A stretch of DNA of 64,000 bases from the NCBI GenBank assembly GCA_002292375.1, contig DBBV01000020.1, forward strand, positions 8,236-72,235, read 5' to 3'. The notes beneath the pieces were generated by a model. The model did no database searches, was not told the DNA's origin, and was given only the letters and a program-made list of their open reading frames with translations. This document shows, piece after piece, positions 1 through 9,528 of the stretch. Numbering within the stretch: the stretch's first letter is position 1; each line of letters opens with the position of its first letter. Made by a program: the position numbers and the translations under genes. Source of the stretch: Methylococcaceae bacterium UBA975. GTDB taxonomy: Bacteria; Pseudomonadota; Gammaproteobacteria; Methylococcales; Cycloclasticaceae.

Positions 1-54
1 CCCGCCTTTGCCGCTGGCAATTGCGATAACTCTGACTGGTTTATTATTTGTCAT
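1..54 (-). CDS. flhG: FlhG/FleN, MinD-like ATPase (N-terminal 18 codons only)
   Basis: The reading frame starts with ATG at 54 and runs off the left edge. The visible 18 residues are a short polar leader, a beta strand (VRVIAIAS) and the start of a deviant Walker A loop, SGKGG, as in MinD/FlhG ATPases. FlhG partners FlhF to limit the number of polar flagella. It begins 34 bp after flhF, the conserved order in polarly flagellated bacteria. Identity rests on the GKGG motif plus position; the rest of the protein is outside the window. Confidence 0.85.
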   Translation of the reverse strand, partial: MTNNKPVRVIAIASGKGG

Positions 55-88
55 TCTTCGTATTCCAGATGCTTGATCTAGCCCTTCT

Positions 89-1393
89 TTAAACATTCGC
101 ATGTGACGTCGACCCATCTAATAATACGGACAAGGCGATATCATCATCATCCGGCAAGGTCGTGGGCTCAATAAATTTTGCCATTAAATCCTTGGCCGAC
201 GGGTAGTGTAAGTCTTCAGGGACACGTTGCCCATCGGTTACAAAGTTTAATGGTAACCGTTGCTCAATGATGGCAGATAAAGCACTACCAGGGCAATCAG
301 TTTCATCCAGTTTACTTAAAATACAACCAACCGGCTTGGCGTCAGCAAAGGTATTCATGACCTCGCGCATAGCTCGTGCTTCGGTCGTTGCTGAAATAAC
401 CAAATAACTCTCTATATTAAATTGTTCTTGCTGCAATAACCCAAATTGCTCTGTCATTCGAACATCGCGTTGACTCATCCCTGCGGTATCAATTAACACC
501 AATTTTTTATCAATAAAATCTGTCAGTGCTTCTTGAAAGTCGTCTTTCGTTGAGGCAACGCGCATCGGTACTCCTAAAATCCTAGCAAAATTACTCAATT
601 GCTCGTGCGCACCAATTCTAAAGTTATCCGTGGTGATCAAACCAATACTGTCGACACCATGGCGCATTCTATAGCGGGCGGCTAGTTTAGCTATGGTCGT
701 CGTTTTACCCACACCTGTTGGCCCAACTAAGGCCACTAAGCCACCTTCATCTAAAATCTTATTATCTGTGATCGGTAAAGATTGCGCAGTGACTTGTAAA
801 CACTCAAGCCACGCATCTTCTAACTCACAGTCAACAACGATTGTTTCAGCCAATTTGAGGCTTAGTTTCTTTGAAAAACCTGTGTCTAATAATCGCCGTA
901 TTACATCGATTCGTACCGGGTTTTGTTGTATTTTGTCGGCCCAAGATAGCTCATTCAATTGCGTCCTGAATTCGTGCCGCATCATGTCCAATTCGTGTTT
1001 GACGGCTTTGATCGCCGGGTCTTCAAACCATTCTGCTTTTTTAGAGGCCACTGTCTTTGTCTTTAATCGTGGTTCTTTAACGTCTATGGCTTCGCTAGGG
1101 CGTTTTACTTCGGCCGGCCTGTAATCATCGCGGTAAGATTGTTTTGGCGGTTCATTCCAATCAATCGACACCCGGTCCTTTTTTAGTTGTTGTTCAAGCC
1201 GTTTGTTAAGTAGGTCTTCTTGTTTATCTGCAGCGTCGCGAACCGCTCGTTCGTCGTAATCTTTTGCTGCCACAACCTCCACACCGTTATCAACAGTGGT
1301 ATTAGAAAGAATAACAGCATCAACACCCAGCTCTTCTTTAACCAACCTGAGTGCTTCGCGCATATCTGGCGCAAAAAATCGTTTAATTTTCAT
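89..1393 (-). CDS. flhF: FlhF, SRP-type GTPase for polar flagellum placement
   Basis: A 434-residue protein of normal FlhF length. The N-terminal B domain begins MKIKRFFAPDMREAL, the usual FlhF start. A charged linker covers about residues 45-120. The NG GTPase domain has a P-loop GPTGVGKTTT near residue 223, then DTAGMSQRD and the SKLDE guanine-specificity motif. The family marks the old pole and recruits FliF to start flagellum assembly. It lies between flhA (77 bp upstream) and flhG, as in Vibrio and Pseudomonas. Nothing is unusual. Confidence 0.97.
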   Translation of the reverse strand: MKIKRFFAPDMREALRLVKEELGVDAVILSNTTVDNGVEVVAAKDYDERAVRDAADKQEDLLNKRLEQQLKKDRVSIDWNEPPKQSYRDDYRPAEVKRPSEAIDVKEPRLKTKTVASKKAEWFEDPAIKAVKHELDMMRHEFRTQLNELSWADKIQQNPVRIDVIRRLLDTGFSKKLSLKLAETIVVDCELEDAWLECLQVTAQSLPITDNKILDEGGLVALVGPTGVGKTTTIAKLAARYRMRHGVDSIGLITTDNFRIGAHEQLSNFARILGVPMRVASTKDDFQEALTDFIDKKLVLIDTAGMSQRDVRMTEQFGLLQQEQFNIESYLVISATTEARAMREVMNTFADAKPVGCILSKLDETDCPGSALSAIIEQRLPLNFVTDGQRVPEDLHYPSAKDLMAKFIEPTTLPDDDDIALSVLLDGSTSHANV

Positions 1394-1470
1394 TACGTAT
1401 TACCTCGTAAAGTATAAACCCCCTACCGAGGGTAGTTAATGTGATTGCCATCAAGTCTTTAGTATTGAAC

Positions 1471-3561
1471 TTAGCCATTAGGCCCTACACTACCAACTAC
1501 CCTCACTTGTCTATCTTCAGGGATTTCGTTGTATGACAGCACATTTAGATTGGAAATTGAGTGACGTACAAAGCGTGCAAGCCAAGGCCTTAGAAAAGAC
1601 GACACCAATAACACGGCGCTTTTACCTTCCATTTCTAATTTCTGCGTACTTTCTTGCAATGCATTGATCATTCTTTCAGCGAGTCCTGGTTCAAGTCCGG
1701 CGCTACCATCCACTGACGCCTGTAAACTTTGTTGCAATAAGCGTTCCAAATCTGGGTCTAGCGTAATTACTGACAGTTCATTGTCTAAGCCACTGATTTT
1801 CTGAACAATTGAGCGGCCTAACGCAACGCGAACCGCCGCTGTTAATGCGCCAGTTTCTTGACTCACTCGACCGTGTTCAATTAATGTTTCCGCCACGGTG
1901 CGCATATCACGTACTGGAATATTTTCCTGTAGTAAGTTTTGCAATACTTTAACCACTGAGCCAAGAGGCAAGGTATCCGGTACCAGGTCTTCAACCAACT
2001 TAGGTGCCGACTTTTTCAGGGTATCTAACATTTGTTGTACTTCTTCGTGCCCTAGCAACTCATGCGCGTGGGTTTGTATGATTTGGCTAAGGTGCGTTGC
2101 AACCACTGTGCCTGGGTCAACCACGGTATAACCCATGGTTTGCGCTTGATCTCGTTGCGCCTTATCAATCCATACTGCGTCAAGACCAAATGCCGGATCT
2201 TTGGTTGCTATACCCTGCACATCACCAAATACTTGCCCCGGGTTAATTGCCATTTCTCTATCTGGGTGAATCTCTACTTCACCGATATTAACGCCCATTA
2301 AGGTCAGACGATAAATATTTGGCGCCAGGTCTAAATTGTCACGAATATGCACCGCAGGAATTAAGAAACCGAGTTCTTGTGAAAGCTTCTTTCTGACGCC
2401 TTTAATGCGTGACATCAACTCGCCCCCTTGGGTCTTATCGACTAACGGAATAAGCCGGTAACCAACCTCTAGGCCAATCATATCGACCGGTGCAACATCA
2501 TCCCAAGAAAGCTCTTTAGGCTCTTCAGGCATGGTTTGAACTTTAGGCGCTGGTTCAAGCGCCACTAATTTTTCGATGCGTTGTTTATTATGGACAGAAT
2601 AGGCTAAATAGCCCAACGATAAAGCCAAAATAATAAACACCAAATTAGGCATGCCGGGTATTAAGCCGAGTGCTCCAATAATTCCCGCACTGATAGCCAG
2701 AGCCTTAGGGTTACTTAACACTTGAACCGACACTTGCTCACCCATGTCTTGGGCGCTATTAACACGCGTGACGATAATGGCTGTTGCTGTCGACAATAAA
2801 AGACCGGGGATCTGAGCGACAAGGCCATCACCAATCGTCAATAAGGTGTAATATTCCATCGCCTGAGAAAAGGGTAAGTCGTGCTGTAGCGTACCAACAG
2901 CTAGGCCGCCAACGATATTAATTAAAAGGATTAAAATACCTGCGACCGCATCACCACGTACGAATTTACTCGCACCATCCATTGAGCCATAAAAGTCAGC
3001 TTCTTGACTTATTTCCGCCCGTCGGTCACGCGCTTGGTCTTGGGTTAATAAACCTGCATTTAAATCGGCATCAATCGCCATTTGTTTACCGGGCATTGCG
3101 TCCAGGGTAAATCGAGCACTCACTTCAGAAACCCGCCCAGCACCTTTGGTAACGACCACAAAGTTAATAATAATTAAAATGCTAAAAACCACCAAACCGA
3201 CGGCATAGTTACCACCAATGACAAACGAACCAAACGCCTCGATAACCTTGCCCGCTGCATCACCCCCATTATGACCTTCTAATAATACAATACGCGTAGA
3301 GGCCACGTTTAAGCTCAACCTCAGTATGGTGGCTACCAATATAAAGCTGGGGAAAACGGCAAAGTCTAATGGCCGCAGAGCATATACCACCACCAATAAT
3401 ACGATCAGTGACAGCGCAATATTAAAGGTGAAGAGCAAATCCAGCATGAACGGGGGTAGCGGCAATACTAACATCGCCAAAATGACCATAATTAAGATAG
3501 GCGCACCTAAGCCATTACGGGCAAAATCGAGTAGTAATTTTGAAATATCGTTAAAGCTCAT
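1471..3561 (-). CDS. flhA: FlhA, flagellar type III export gate protein
   Basis: A 696-residue protein, full length for FlhA. About eight membrane helices fill the first 320 residues, including the conserved cytoplasmic loop with AGRVSEVSARFTLDAMPGKQ. A large cytoplasmic domain follows (from about residue 350), which forms the nonameric ring docking chaperone-substrate complexes. It uses the proton gradient with FlhB to export flagellar subunits. It starts 22 bp after flhB, so the two are very likely co-transcribed. Intact. Confidence 0.97.
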   Translation of the reverse strand: MSFNDISKLLLDFARNGLGAPILIMVILAMLVLPLPPFMLDLLFTFNIALSLIVLLVVVYALRPLDFAVFPSFILVATILRLSLNVASTRIVLLEGHNGGDAAGKVIEAFGSFVIGGNYAVGLVVFSILIIINFVVVTKGAGRVSEVSARFTLDAMPGKQMAIDADLNAGLLTQDQARDRRAEISQEADFYGSMDGASKFVRGDAVAGILILLINIVGGLAVGTLQHDLPFSQAMEYYTLLTIGDGLVAQIPGLLLSTATAIIVTRVNSAQDMGEQVSVQVLSNPKALAISAGIIGALGLIPGMPNLVFIILALSLGYLAYSVHNKQRIEKLVALEPAPKVQTMPEEPKELSWDDVAPVDMIGLEVGYRLIPLVDKTQGGELMSRIKGVRKKLSQELGFLIPAVHIRDNLDLAPNIYRLTLMGVNIGEVEIHPDREMAINPGQVFGDVQGIATKDPAFGLDAVWIDKAQRDQAQTMGYTVVDPGTVVATHLSQIIQTHAHELLGHEEVQQMLDTLKKSAPKLVEDLVPDTLPLGSVVKVLQNLLQENIPVRDMRTVAETLIEHGRVSQETGALTAAVRVALGRSIVQKISGLDNELSVITLDPDLERLLQQSLQASVDGSAGLEPGLAERMINALQESTQKLEMEGKSAVLLVSSFLRPWLARFVRHSISNLNVLSYNEIPEDRQVRVVGSVGPNG

Positions 3562-3583
3562 CGTTTTAAATAGTTAATCAATT

Positions 3584-4732
3584 TTAGTGTGTCCTATTAG
3601 CGTATTTTTTATACTCATCAGGTATCGTAATACTGTCTGGTGGCGTGGGTTTTTTCCAGCGTTTTTCAGTTGCGATTCGTAGTTGGTAAACATAGGCAAG
3701 TACTTGAGCTACAGCTAAATACAGGCCTTTTGGTACCTCTTCATTTAATTCAGTTGTGTAAAATAACGCCCTGGCCAGCGGGGGTGCGGATACCAAAGTA
3801 ATACCATGGCTCAATGCAATATTTCTAATTTGTGCGGCGACTAAGTCACCGCCTTTCGCCACAACAATTGGCGCAGAGGAACCGCCGTCTTCATATTTAA
3901 GTGCCACTGCAAAATGCGTCGGGTTCGTCACGATCACATCGGCCTTGGGTACTTCCTCTAACATTCTGCCTTGAGACATTTCTTGTTGTAACTGACGCAC
4001 TTTGCTTTTAACTTCCGGCCGCCCCTCAGTTTGCTTCATTTCATCTTTGACCTCCTGCAAGGTCATTTTTAATTTCTTTTTATACTCCCAAAGACTAAAA
4101 GGAACGTCGATAGCGACCACAAGCAGTAATGATGCACATAAAATGACAAACGATAGTGTCATCATTTCACTCGCCCGTATCAGCGCAGCTTGCAAGGTAA
4201 GCTGACTTAAATTAATAAATTCTGTTAAGTAAATATCACTGACGAAAAACATGACACCTAAGACCAATAAAAACTTAAGTAAGGATTTGACCAATTCAAC
4301 CAAGCTGCGAACAGCAAACATACGTTTTAAACCAGCCAAAGGATTCATTTTGCTGGCTTTTGGGCTAAAGGCGTCCGCACTAAACGCCCAGCCGCCCATC
4401 GCAATAGGCCCTGCCAATGCAGCAAACATCATCGCCGCCAAAAACGGCGCTACAAATACTAAGGCTTGCTGCATGAATAACTCCAGCGTTGTCACCGTTG
4501 CCATGGGGTCAAATAAGGTCGCACGATCAATGGAAAAAGCATTTTCCATCACCGACCAAAGACCAAGAAAAATTCGATCACCGGTCATCCAAATCATCAC
4601 CGAACCCATCATCAAAACGACCACCGTGTTAAGCTCTTTTGACCGCGCGATGTCACCCTTTTTTCGCGCGTCTTCCTCCCGCTTGGCGGTGGGTTCCTCG
4701 GTTTTTTCTTGGTCGCTTTCTTGCTCTGCCAC
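3584..4732 (-). CDS. flhB: FlhB, export-gate substrate-specificity switch
   Basis: A 382-residue protein. It has a charged N-terminus (EQESDQEKTEEPTAKR), four membrane helices between about residues 30 and 210, and a cytoplasmic domain with the NPTH self-cleavage motif near residue 270. Cleavage between N and P switches export from rod/hook to filament substrates. Its start is two bases from the end of fliR, typical of translational coupling. No lesion seen. Confidence 0.97.
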   Translation of the reverse strand: MAEQESDQEKTEEPTAKREEDARKKGDIARSKELNTVVVLMMGSVMIWMTGDRIFLGLWSVMENAFSIDRATLFDPMATVTTLELFMQQALVFVAPFLAAMMFAALAGPIAMGGWAFSADAFSPKASKMNPLAGLKRMFAVRSLVELVKSLLKFLLVLGVMFFVSDIYLTEFINLSQLTLQAALIRASEMMTLSFVILCASLLLVVAIDVPFSLWEYKKKLKMTLQEVKDEMKQTEGRPEVKSKVRQLQQEMSQGRMLEEVPKADVIVTNPTHFAVALKYEDGGSSAPIVVAKGGDLVAAQIRNIALSHGITLVSAPPLARALFYTTELNEEVPKGLYLAVAQVLAYVYQLRIATEKRWKKPTPPDSITIPDEYKKYANRTH

Positions 4733-4733
4733 G

Positions 4734-5513
4734 TTAGGTCCTTATCCGTAAAAAATCACCAATCACGCCATAACTTTCGACGAGCAAATTAGTGAAATTA
4801 TTCAATACAGACGGCAGTGTTAACCACATTAACAAGGCACCTAGTACTAGGGTAATAGGAAAACCCACGGCAAAAATATTCAACTGTGGCGCGGCACGGG
4901 TAACCACGCCAAAAGCAACGTTAACCATCAATAAGGAGGCAATTGCTGGCATGGCCATTAACAGCCCTGCCGAAAACAAACGACTAGACCATGCAATGAC
5001 TGACCATAGGTCAGAGCGTTCAATGCCATTAACCCCAATCGGTAAGCTCTGGAAACTATCAATCAACATTTCAATTAACAACAAATGCCCACCTAGGGTT
5101 AAAAATAATAAGGTTGATAACACTAAATAAAATTGACTAATCACCGGTACGCTAACACCCGTTGCTGGATCGACCATCGACGCGAAACCAAGCCCCATAC
5201 TATAAGCAATGCCCTGCCCGGCAAATATCACCGCGCTAAACACCAGTTGCAAAACAAACCCCATCAATAAGCCGATTAAGATTTGTTGTAAACCAGTGAC
5301 CAGCCCTTGATGACTCATCACCTCAATCGCAGGGGCTTGCGGTAACAGGGGTATCGTGAAAAAGGTAATTAATAGCGCCGCTCCAACAATAATTTTTGAA
5401 TCAACAAATCGTCCACTGAATACCGGTATAGAAACGAACATGGCGCTGATTCTTAATAAAGGCCAAAAAAAACTAGACGCCCATAGCATGATTTGTTGCT
5501 CACTAAAAACCAT
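4734..5513 (-). CDS. fliR: FliR, flagellar export gate membrane protein
   Basis: A 259-residue, very hydrophobic protein with about six helices and the conserved segment GLGFASMVDPATG. FliR forms the helical FliP5Q4R1 core of the flagellar export gate and is the single-copy subunit. Downstream of fliQ (27-bp gap) and immediately before flhB. Length and order match the family. Confidence 0.95.
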   Translation of the reverse strand: MVFSEQQIMLWASSFFWPLLRISAMFVSIPVFSGRFVDSKIIVGAALLITFFTIPLLPQAPAIEVMSHQGLVTGLQQILIGLLMGFVLQLVFSAVIFAGQGIAYSMGLGFASMVDPATGVSVPVISQFYLVLSTLLFLTLGGHLLLIEMLIDSFQSLPIGVNGIERSDLWSVIAWSSRLFSAGLLMAMPAIASLLMVNVAFGVVTRAAPQLNIFAVGFPITLVLGALLMWLTLPSVLNNFTNLLVESYGVIGDFLRIRT

Positions 5514-5540
5514 GATGAAAAAGCGGTCTATTATTCATGA

Positions 5541-5810
5541 TCAGCCGATTAGTTCAGGAATTTGCAAATACGTTTGCCGTGTAAAATTAATAATTAAACG
5601 TAACATCCAGGGGCCGGCAACCGATAACACAATGACCGTGACCAGAAGCTTAGGTACAAAACTTAAGGTCATTTCATTAATCTGGGTTGCCGCTTGAAAC
5701 ATTGCCACTAGCAAACCAATCGCCAGCGCAGACAATAAAATAGGCGCCGACAACAAAACGGTCAGTTGTAGAGCTCTTTCACCTAAATCCATTACGCTAT
5801 CTGGGGTCAT
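5541..5810 (-). CDS. fliQ: FliQ, flagellar export gate protein
   Basis: An 89-residue protein with two membrane helices and the family pattern LLSAPILLSALAIGLLVAMF followed by QINEMTLSFVPK. Four copies wrap the FliP/FliR core of the export gate. Gap of 12 bp from fliP. Normal length, no irregularity. Confidence 0.96.
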   Translation of the reverse strand: MTPDSVMDLGERALQLTVLLSAPILLSALAIGLLVAMFQAATQINEMTLSFVPKLLVTVIVLSVAGPWMLRLIINFTRQTYLQIPELIG

Positions 5811-5822
5811 ATTTTTACTCTG

Positions 5823-6548
5823 TTAGATAAAGAAACTAGCCGCAAGCGTTTCCATAATCAGTGCCCAGCCATCCACTAAAACAAACAACATTAATTTAAA
5901 TGGTAATGAAATAATCAATGGTGACAGCATCATCATACCCATCGACATCAGCACACTGGCGACCACCATATCAATGATCAAAAACGGTATGAAAATCATA
6001 AATCCAATTTGAAATGCTGTTTTTAATTCGCTGGTTACAAAGGCAGGCAATAAAAGCGACAGGGGCACTTCGCTACTGTCATTGATGGGCTCGGCACCAG
6101 AAATTCGGGCGAACATATCCAGATCATCACTTCTAGTTTGACGCAGCATAAACTCACGGAAAGGCAAGATAGCCTTAGTGATAGCGATGTCGGCCGATAT
6201 GTGATCATTTAGGTAGGGTTGCAAGGCCTCATCATTCGCACGCTCAAACACCGGTGACATGATGAAAAAAGTTAGAAACAGCGCCAAACCCAAAAGAATT
6301 TGGTTGCTGGGCGTTTGTGGGGTGCCCATCGCCTGACGTAAAATAGAAAAAACAATAATAATTCGGGTAAACGAAGTCATCATAACAAGCAAACTGGGTA
6401 AGACCGTTAACACGGTCATTACCGCTAAAATTTGCAGCGTTACGGAATAACTTTTGCCGTCACCGGCAATGGTAATTGCTTCGATACCTCCGGCCGCAAA
6501 AGCCAAGTTCGGCATAAGCAATAACAACGCCATGATTAATATTTTCAT
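5823..6548 (-). CDS. fliP: FliP, flagellar export gate protein
   Basis: A 241-residue protein with a cleavable signal peptide (first about 18 residues, ending LAFAAGG), then helices and the FliP hallmarks SFTRIIIVFSILRQAMGTPQTPSNQIL and FMIFIPFLIIDMVVASVLMSMGMMM (family signatures given here only as landmarks around residues 60-90 and 180-205). Five copies form the gate core. It overlaps fliO by 4 bp, so translation is coupled. Confidence 0.97.
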   Translation of the reverse strand: MKILIMALLLLMPNLAFAAGGIEAITIAGDGKSYSVTLQILAVMTVLTVLPSLLVMMTSFTRIIIVFSILRQAMGTPQTPSNQILLGLALFLTFFIMSPVFERANDEALQPYLNDHISADIAITKAILPFREFMLRQTRSDDLDMFARISGAEPINDSSEVPLSLLLPAFVTSELKTAFQIGFMIFIPFLIIDMVVASVLMSMGMMMLSPLIISLPFKLMLFVLVDGWALIMETLAASFFI

Positions 6549-6970
6549 TCGGCGCCTTTTTTACTCATCATGCTTTGCAAGTTCTGCTGAAAGCTTCCGC
6601 TCGGGCGCGAATCGCTTTCGTTGATCTCCCCTTCATCAAAGGTGTGTAGCTTAACCACCCGACCGGGGGCTACACCAAGTAACAAATACTGTTTTCCTGC
6701 GCGTATTAACACAGCTTTTTCGCGTGTACCTAAAGAGATCCCTGAAACGACTTTTAATGCGCCGACTTGGCCCAGCCCAAATCCCGTTAATCGTTTTGCT
6801 AACCACGCGACGATCACAATCACTAGCAACACAAACATAAGCCCAACACTCCACTGTGTGAGATTGGCTGTCGATAAAGGGTCGACACTTTGTGAACCGA
6901 CGGTTACAGGCTCAGATGCTAATAACATGCTGGGCATGGCCATCAAGATAAACGAGGTTAGCTTAAGCAT
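6545..6970 (-). CDS. fliO: FliO, flagellar export gate assembly protein
   Basis: A 141-residue protein with an N-terminal signal-like helix, a second transmembrane helix at about residues 38-58 (WSVGLMFVLLVIVIVAWLAK) and a small cytoplasmic FliO domain with the GTREKAVLIRAGKQYLLLGV segment. FliO is a scaffold for FliP oligomerisation and is not kept in the finished gate. It shares the base 6970 with the end of fliN and overlaps fliP. FliO is poorly conserved, so position carries part of the call. Confidence 0.9.
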   Translation of the reverse strand: MLKLTSFILMAMPSMLLASEPVTVGSQSVDPLSTANLTQWSVGLMFVLLVIVIVAWLAKRLTGFGLGQVGALKVVSGISLGTREKAVLIRAGKQYLLLGVAPGRVVKLHTFDEGEINESDSRPSGSFQQNLQSMMSKKGAE

Positions 6971-7464
6971 TATTTTAATTTTTTAACCCGTTCTGCAGGG
7001 CTAATAATGTCCGTCAAGCGTAAACCAAACTTATCATTTACAACCACTACCTCACCACGTGCAATTAAGGTTTTATTCACCAACACATCCATCGGCTCGC
7101 CTGCTAAACGGTCTAACTCAATCACTGAGCCTTGATTTAATTGCAACAAATTACGAATACTAATTCGCGTGCTGCCCACTTCCATTGAAATGGTAACGGG
7201 CACGTCCAAGATAACGTCAAGGTTGACCTCGCCACCCATACCCATCAAGCCACCGGTGTCTGCGAGCGCGTCAAACGATGCCGCCTCTGCACTAGCTTGC
7301 TCACTTAATGCATCACCCCAATCAGCTTCGCCTGATGCCTGTTCGTCTAACGCATCGCCCCAATCCGCTCCATCAGATTCCTTTTCACCTGCTGCCTGTT
7401 CCTCAAGGGCATCGCCCCAGTCCGCACCGTCATTGTCATTGTCATTATTGTCATCATCACTCAT
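6970..7464 (-). CDS. fliN: FliN, C-ring switch protein with triplicated N-terminal motif
   Basis: A 164-residue protein. The C-terminal SpoA domain (about residues 85-160) has the FliN signatures DVPVTISMEVGSTRISIRNLL and VNDKFGLRLTDI. It forms the bottom of the C-ring, binds FliH and helps switch rotation. The acidic N-terminus is odd: the ADWGDAL-EQA motif, normally present once as a FliM/FliH-docking helix in gammaproteobacterial FliN, occurs three times at residues 14-24, 33-43 and 47-57. Start is two bases from the end of fliM. Confidence 0.96.
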   Translation of the reverse strand: MSDDDNNDNDNDGADWGDALEEQAAGEKESDGADWGDALDEQASGEADWGDALSEQASAEAASFDALADTGGLMGMGGEVNLDVILDVPVTISMEVGSTRISIRNLLQLNQGSVIELDRLAGEPMDVLVNKTLIARGEVVVVNDKFGLRLTDIISPAERVKKLK

Positions 7465-7466
7465 CG

Positions 7467-8474
7467 TTAAGCCTCATTTTTAATCACATTTTTAAACTCA
7501 TCACGCTCTGTTTTTTCCAGCAATTGCACGGCAAAATTACCATTGCTGACACCCAGCTTGCACCTAAATAGCGGCATATCGCCCGATTCCAGCAAGACGT
7601 GTTCAGGTAAATCTAAAGGTAAAATGTCACCCACTTTAAAATTCAGCACATCACCCAAGGTTTTTTCCTGTTTTATCAAGGTACTCACTAAATCCACTTC
7701 GGCGGTGGTGATGTCTTTTCTTAAGGTCGATTTCCATCGTTCATCGGTATCACCACGGTCACTTTGAATACCCGCGTCAAGCAATTCACGAATTGGTTCT
7801 AGCATGGTATAGGGCAAACTAAATTGAACATCCCCACCGCCCCCTTCAAGTTCAAGGTGAATGGTTGAAACAATCATGATTTCAGTTGGGCTCACTATAT
7901 TGGCAAATTGTGGATTGACCTCTGAGTTTACGTATTCGAAATTAAGTTTTAAAACGGGTTCCCACGCTTTGATTAAGTCTTTAAAAATAATATCCAAAAC
8001 GATTCTGACTACTCGCATTTCGGTGGCTGTAAATTCACGGCCTTCGACTTTATTATGAAAACGTCCCGAACCACCAAAATACGTATCGACAATGGTAAAC
8101 ACCAGGCTAGGGTCTAGTACAAACAACGCCGACCCTCTTAATGGTTTGATTTTGACGATGTTTAAATTAGTTGGTACAAATAAGCTGTGCACATATTCCG
8201 AAAACTTAAGCATCTGAATGCCAGAAATGGAAATTTCAGTTGATCGCCTTAACAGGTTAAACAAGCTAATTCGAAAATACCGTGCAAAACGCTCATTAAC
8301 CATTTCAAGCGTCGGCATACGGCCGCGTATGATTCTATCTTGACTTTGGAAATCATACTGACGCGCCTCGCCAGAGGACGCATCAACGCCGGTTTCGGTT
8401 TCAACACCACCGTCATCTACACCGTGCAATAAGGCGTCAATTTCGTCTTGCGATAATAAGTCCATGTCAGACAT
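7467..8474 (-). CDS. fliM: FliM, flagellar motor switch protein
   Basis: A 335-residue protein of normal length. The N-terminus DLLSQDEIDALLHGV is the CheY-P binding peptide. A middle domain follows with GxG-type switch sequence, and a C-terminal SpoA domain (from about residue 250) packs with FliN. It builds the C-ring wall and reverses the motor. Starts directly at the end of fliL (1 base apart). Intact. Confidence 0.97.
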   Translation of the reverse strand: MSDMDLLSQDEIDALLHGVDDGGVETETGVDASSGEARQYDFQSQDRIIRGRMPTLEMVNERFARYFRISLFNLLRRSTEISISGIQMLKFSEYVHSLFVPTNLNIVKIKPLRGSALFVLDPSLVFTIVDTYFGGSGRFHNKVEGREFTATEMRVVRIVLDIIFKDLIKAWEPVLKLNFEYVNSEVNPQFANIVSPTEIMIVSTIHLELEGGGGDVQFSLPYTMLEPIRELLDAGIQSDRGDTDERWKSTLRKDITTAEVDLVSTLIKQEKTLGDVLNFKVGDILPLDLPEHVLLESGDMPLFRCKLGVSNGNFAVQLLEKTERDEFKNVIKNEA

Positions 8475-9026
8475 TTACTGCATCACCAACTCGGTAAAAA
8501 AGATGTTCTTCACCTTAGATGCTACTTGCTTATCAGCCAGCACTTTATTAATTACACCTTTAATCGCGACTTGTAAGTTTGTTTTTCCCTCGAGCGATTT
8601 AAGGACTTCAGGGTCTTGATTAGACAACAATAATAGAATGTTATTACGAATCACCGGATCATGCAGTTTTACCGCATCAACCACCCGATCATCGGTTGTT
8701 AATAAACTTATTTCTACCTTAAGAACCCGGATGCTACCTGCTTTAAAATTAACCAAGAAGGCTGGGCTTAACGGTAAGTAAGTTGCAGCCGACTCCACTG
8801 AGTCGTCTTCATCAGACTCAGCATTTTCTTCTTTTTCAGCAGATTCTTCTTTAGCTGGGTCGGATGATGTAGACGGCTGTTCATCGTCAAAAATCCCCAT
8901 AAAATATAGTACGGCACCCGTAACTAGCAACAAGGCCATCACTCCTGCAGCAATAATAATGATAAGTTTTTTCTTAGAACCCGCTTCCTGATCTACCGAC
9001 TCGTCTTGTTGTTCTTCTTCAGCCAT
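8475..9026 (-). CDS. fliL: FliL, stator-associated flagellar protein
   Basis: FliL family: short acidic cytoplasmic tail, one helix at about residues 20-42 (LIIIIAAGVMALLLVTGAVLYF), a Ser/Glu/Asp-rich linker, then the periplasmic FliL domain ending with FFTELVMQ. It supports torque by binding the stator. I place the start at ATG 9026 because an AGGTGG ribosome site sits 3-8 bases before it; the frame could extend 4 codons to a TTG. First gene of this operon segment seen here. Confidence 0.93.
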   Translation of the reverse strand: MAEEEQQDESVDQEAGSKKKLIIIIAAGVMALLLVTGAVLYFMGIFDDEQPSTSSDPAKEESAEKEENAESDEDDSVESAATYLPLSPAFLVNFKAGSIRVLKVEISLLTTDDRVVDAVKLHDPVIRNNILLLLSNQDPEVLKSLEGKTNLQVAIKGVINKVLADKQVASKVKNIFFTELVMQ

Positions 9027-9213
9027 CACCCACCTCAATTATTATGATTAAAATTATTCCAAGCAATTGCTATGCCATCTAATAACTAATTCAATAACAA
9101 AGACTTAGAAAACCTATTTAACACCCTGTCAAATTCAGACCTTTATTATAGGCATGTACTGCGCTAATCCGCCAAAAAATTGTCACTAAAAACGCACTGC
9201 TGAAACATGCCAG

Positions 9214-9235
9214 AAAAGGGTATTAAATACCCTTT
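9214..9235. repeat. Short hairpin in the intergenic region
   Basis: AAAGGGTAT, a 3-4 base centre, then ATACCCTTT. It lies between fliL and a decayed gene. No T-run follows, so it is not a clear terminator. Confidence 0.4.
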
Positions 9236-9287
9236 CAATTATCCTGTTTAGTTGAGTGTAGAAGAAGATCAGCCCCTAAACCACTAA

Positions 9288-9480
9288 TGGAATAATAGTT
9301 GGACAGCTGGACTGGGTGTTGAACACCTTGTGACGACTCATTTATCCGCCCGTATTGAATACAGATACTCAGAGTATCCGACAGAACACTTGGATGCATC
9401 AGTGGCATGGCGACGGTACGCTTGAAAAACAAGATTATGATGAAGATAGCCTGCGCATCGGTATTGCTTATTACTTCTAA
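9288..9480 (+). pseudogene. Remnant of an outer-membrane beta-barrel protein (C-terminal part, frameshifted)
   Basis: Two overlapping plus-strand frames together read like the end of an OmpA/Opa-type eight-strand barrel. The first (9288-9425) gives WTAGLGVEHL, then SARIEYRYSEYPTEHLDASVAW and a stop. The second (about 9394-9480) gives DYDEDSLRIGIAYYF and a stop. The RIEYRY strand and the terminal aromatic residue after alternating hydrophobics are hallmarks of this fold. A single frameshift near 9395-9420 separates them and no upstream half remains. I infer a dead gene fragment. Stretch 9039-9287 otherwise holds only the hairpin at 9214. Confidence 0.55.
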
Positions 9481-9500
9481 ACACCTGTAGCCGCATGAAG

Positions 9501-9528
9501 AGGGCTGCCATAGAGCGGCCCTTTTTTT
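9501..9528 (+). terminator. Rho-independent terminator after the barrel remnant
   Basis: AGGGC stem (9501-9505), matching GCCCT (9517-9521), then seven T. It sits 20 bp after the stop codon of the remnant, supporting that a real plus-strand gene once ended here. Confidence 0.7.
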
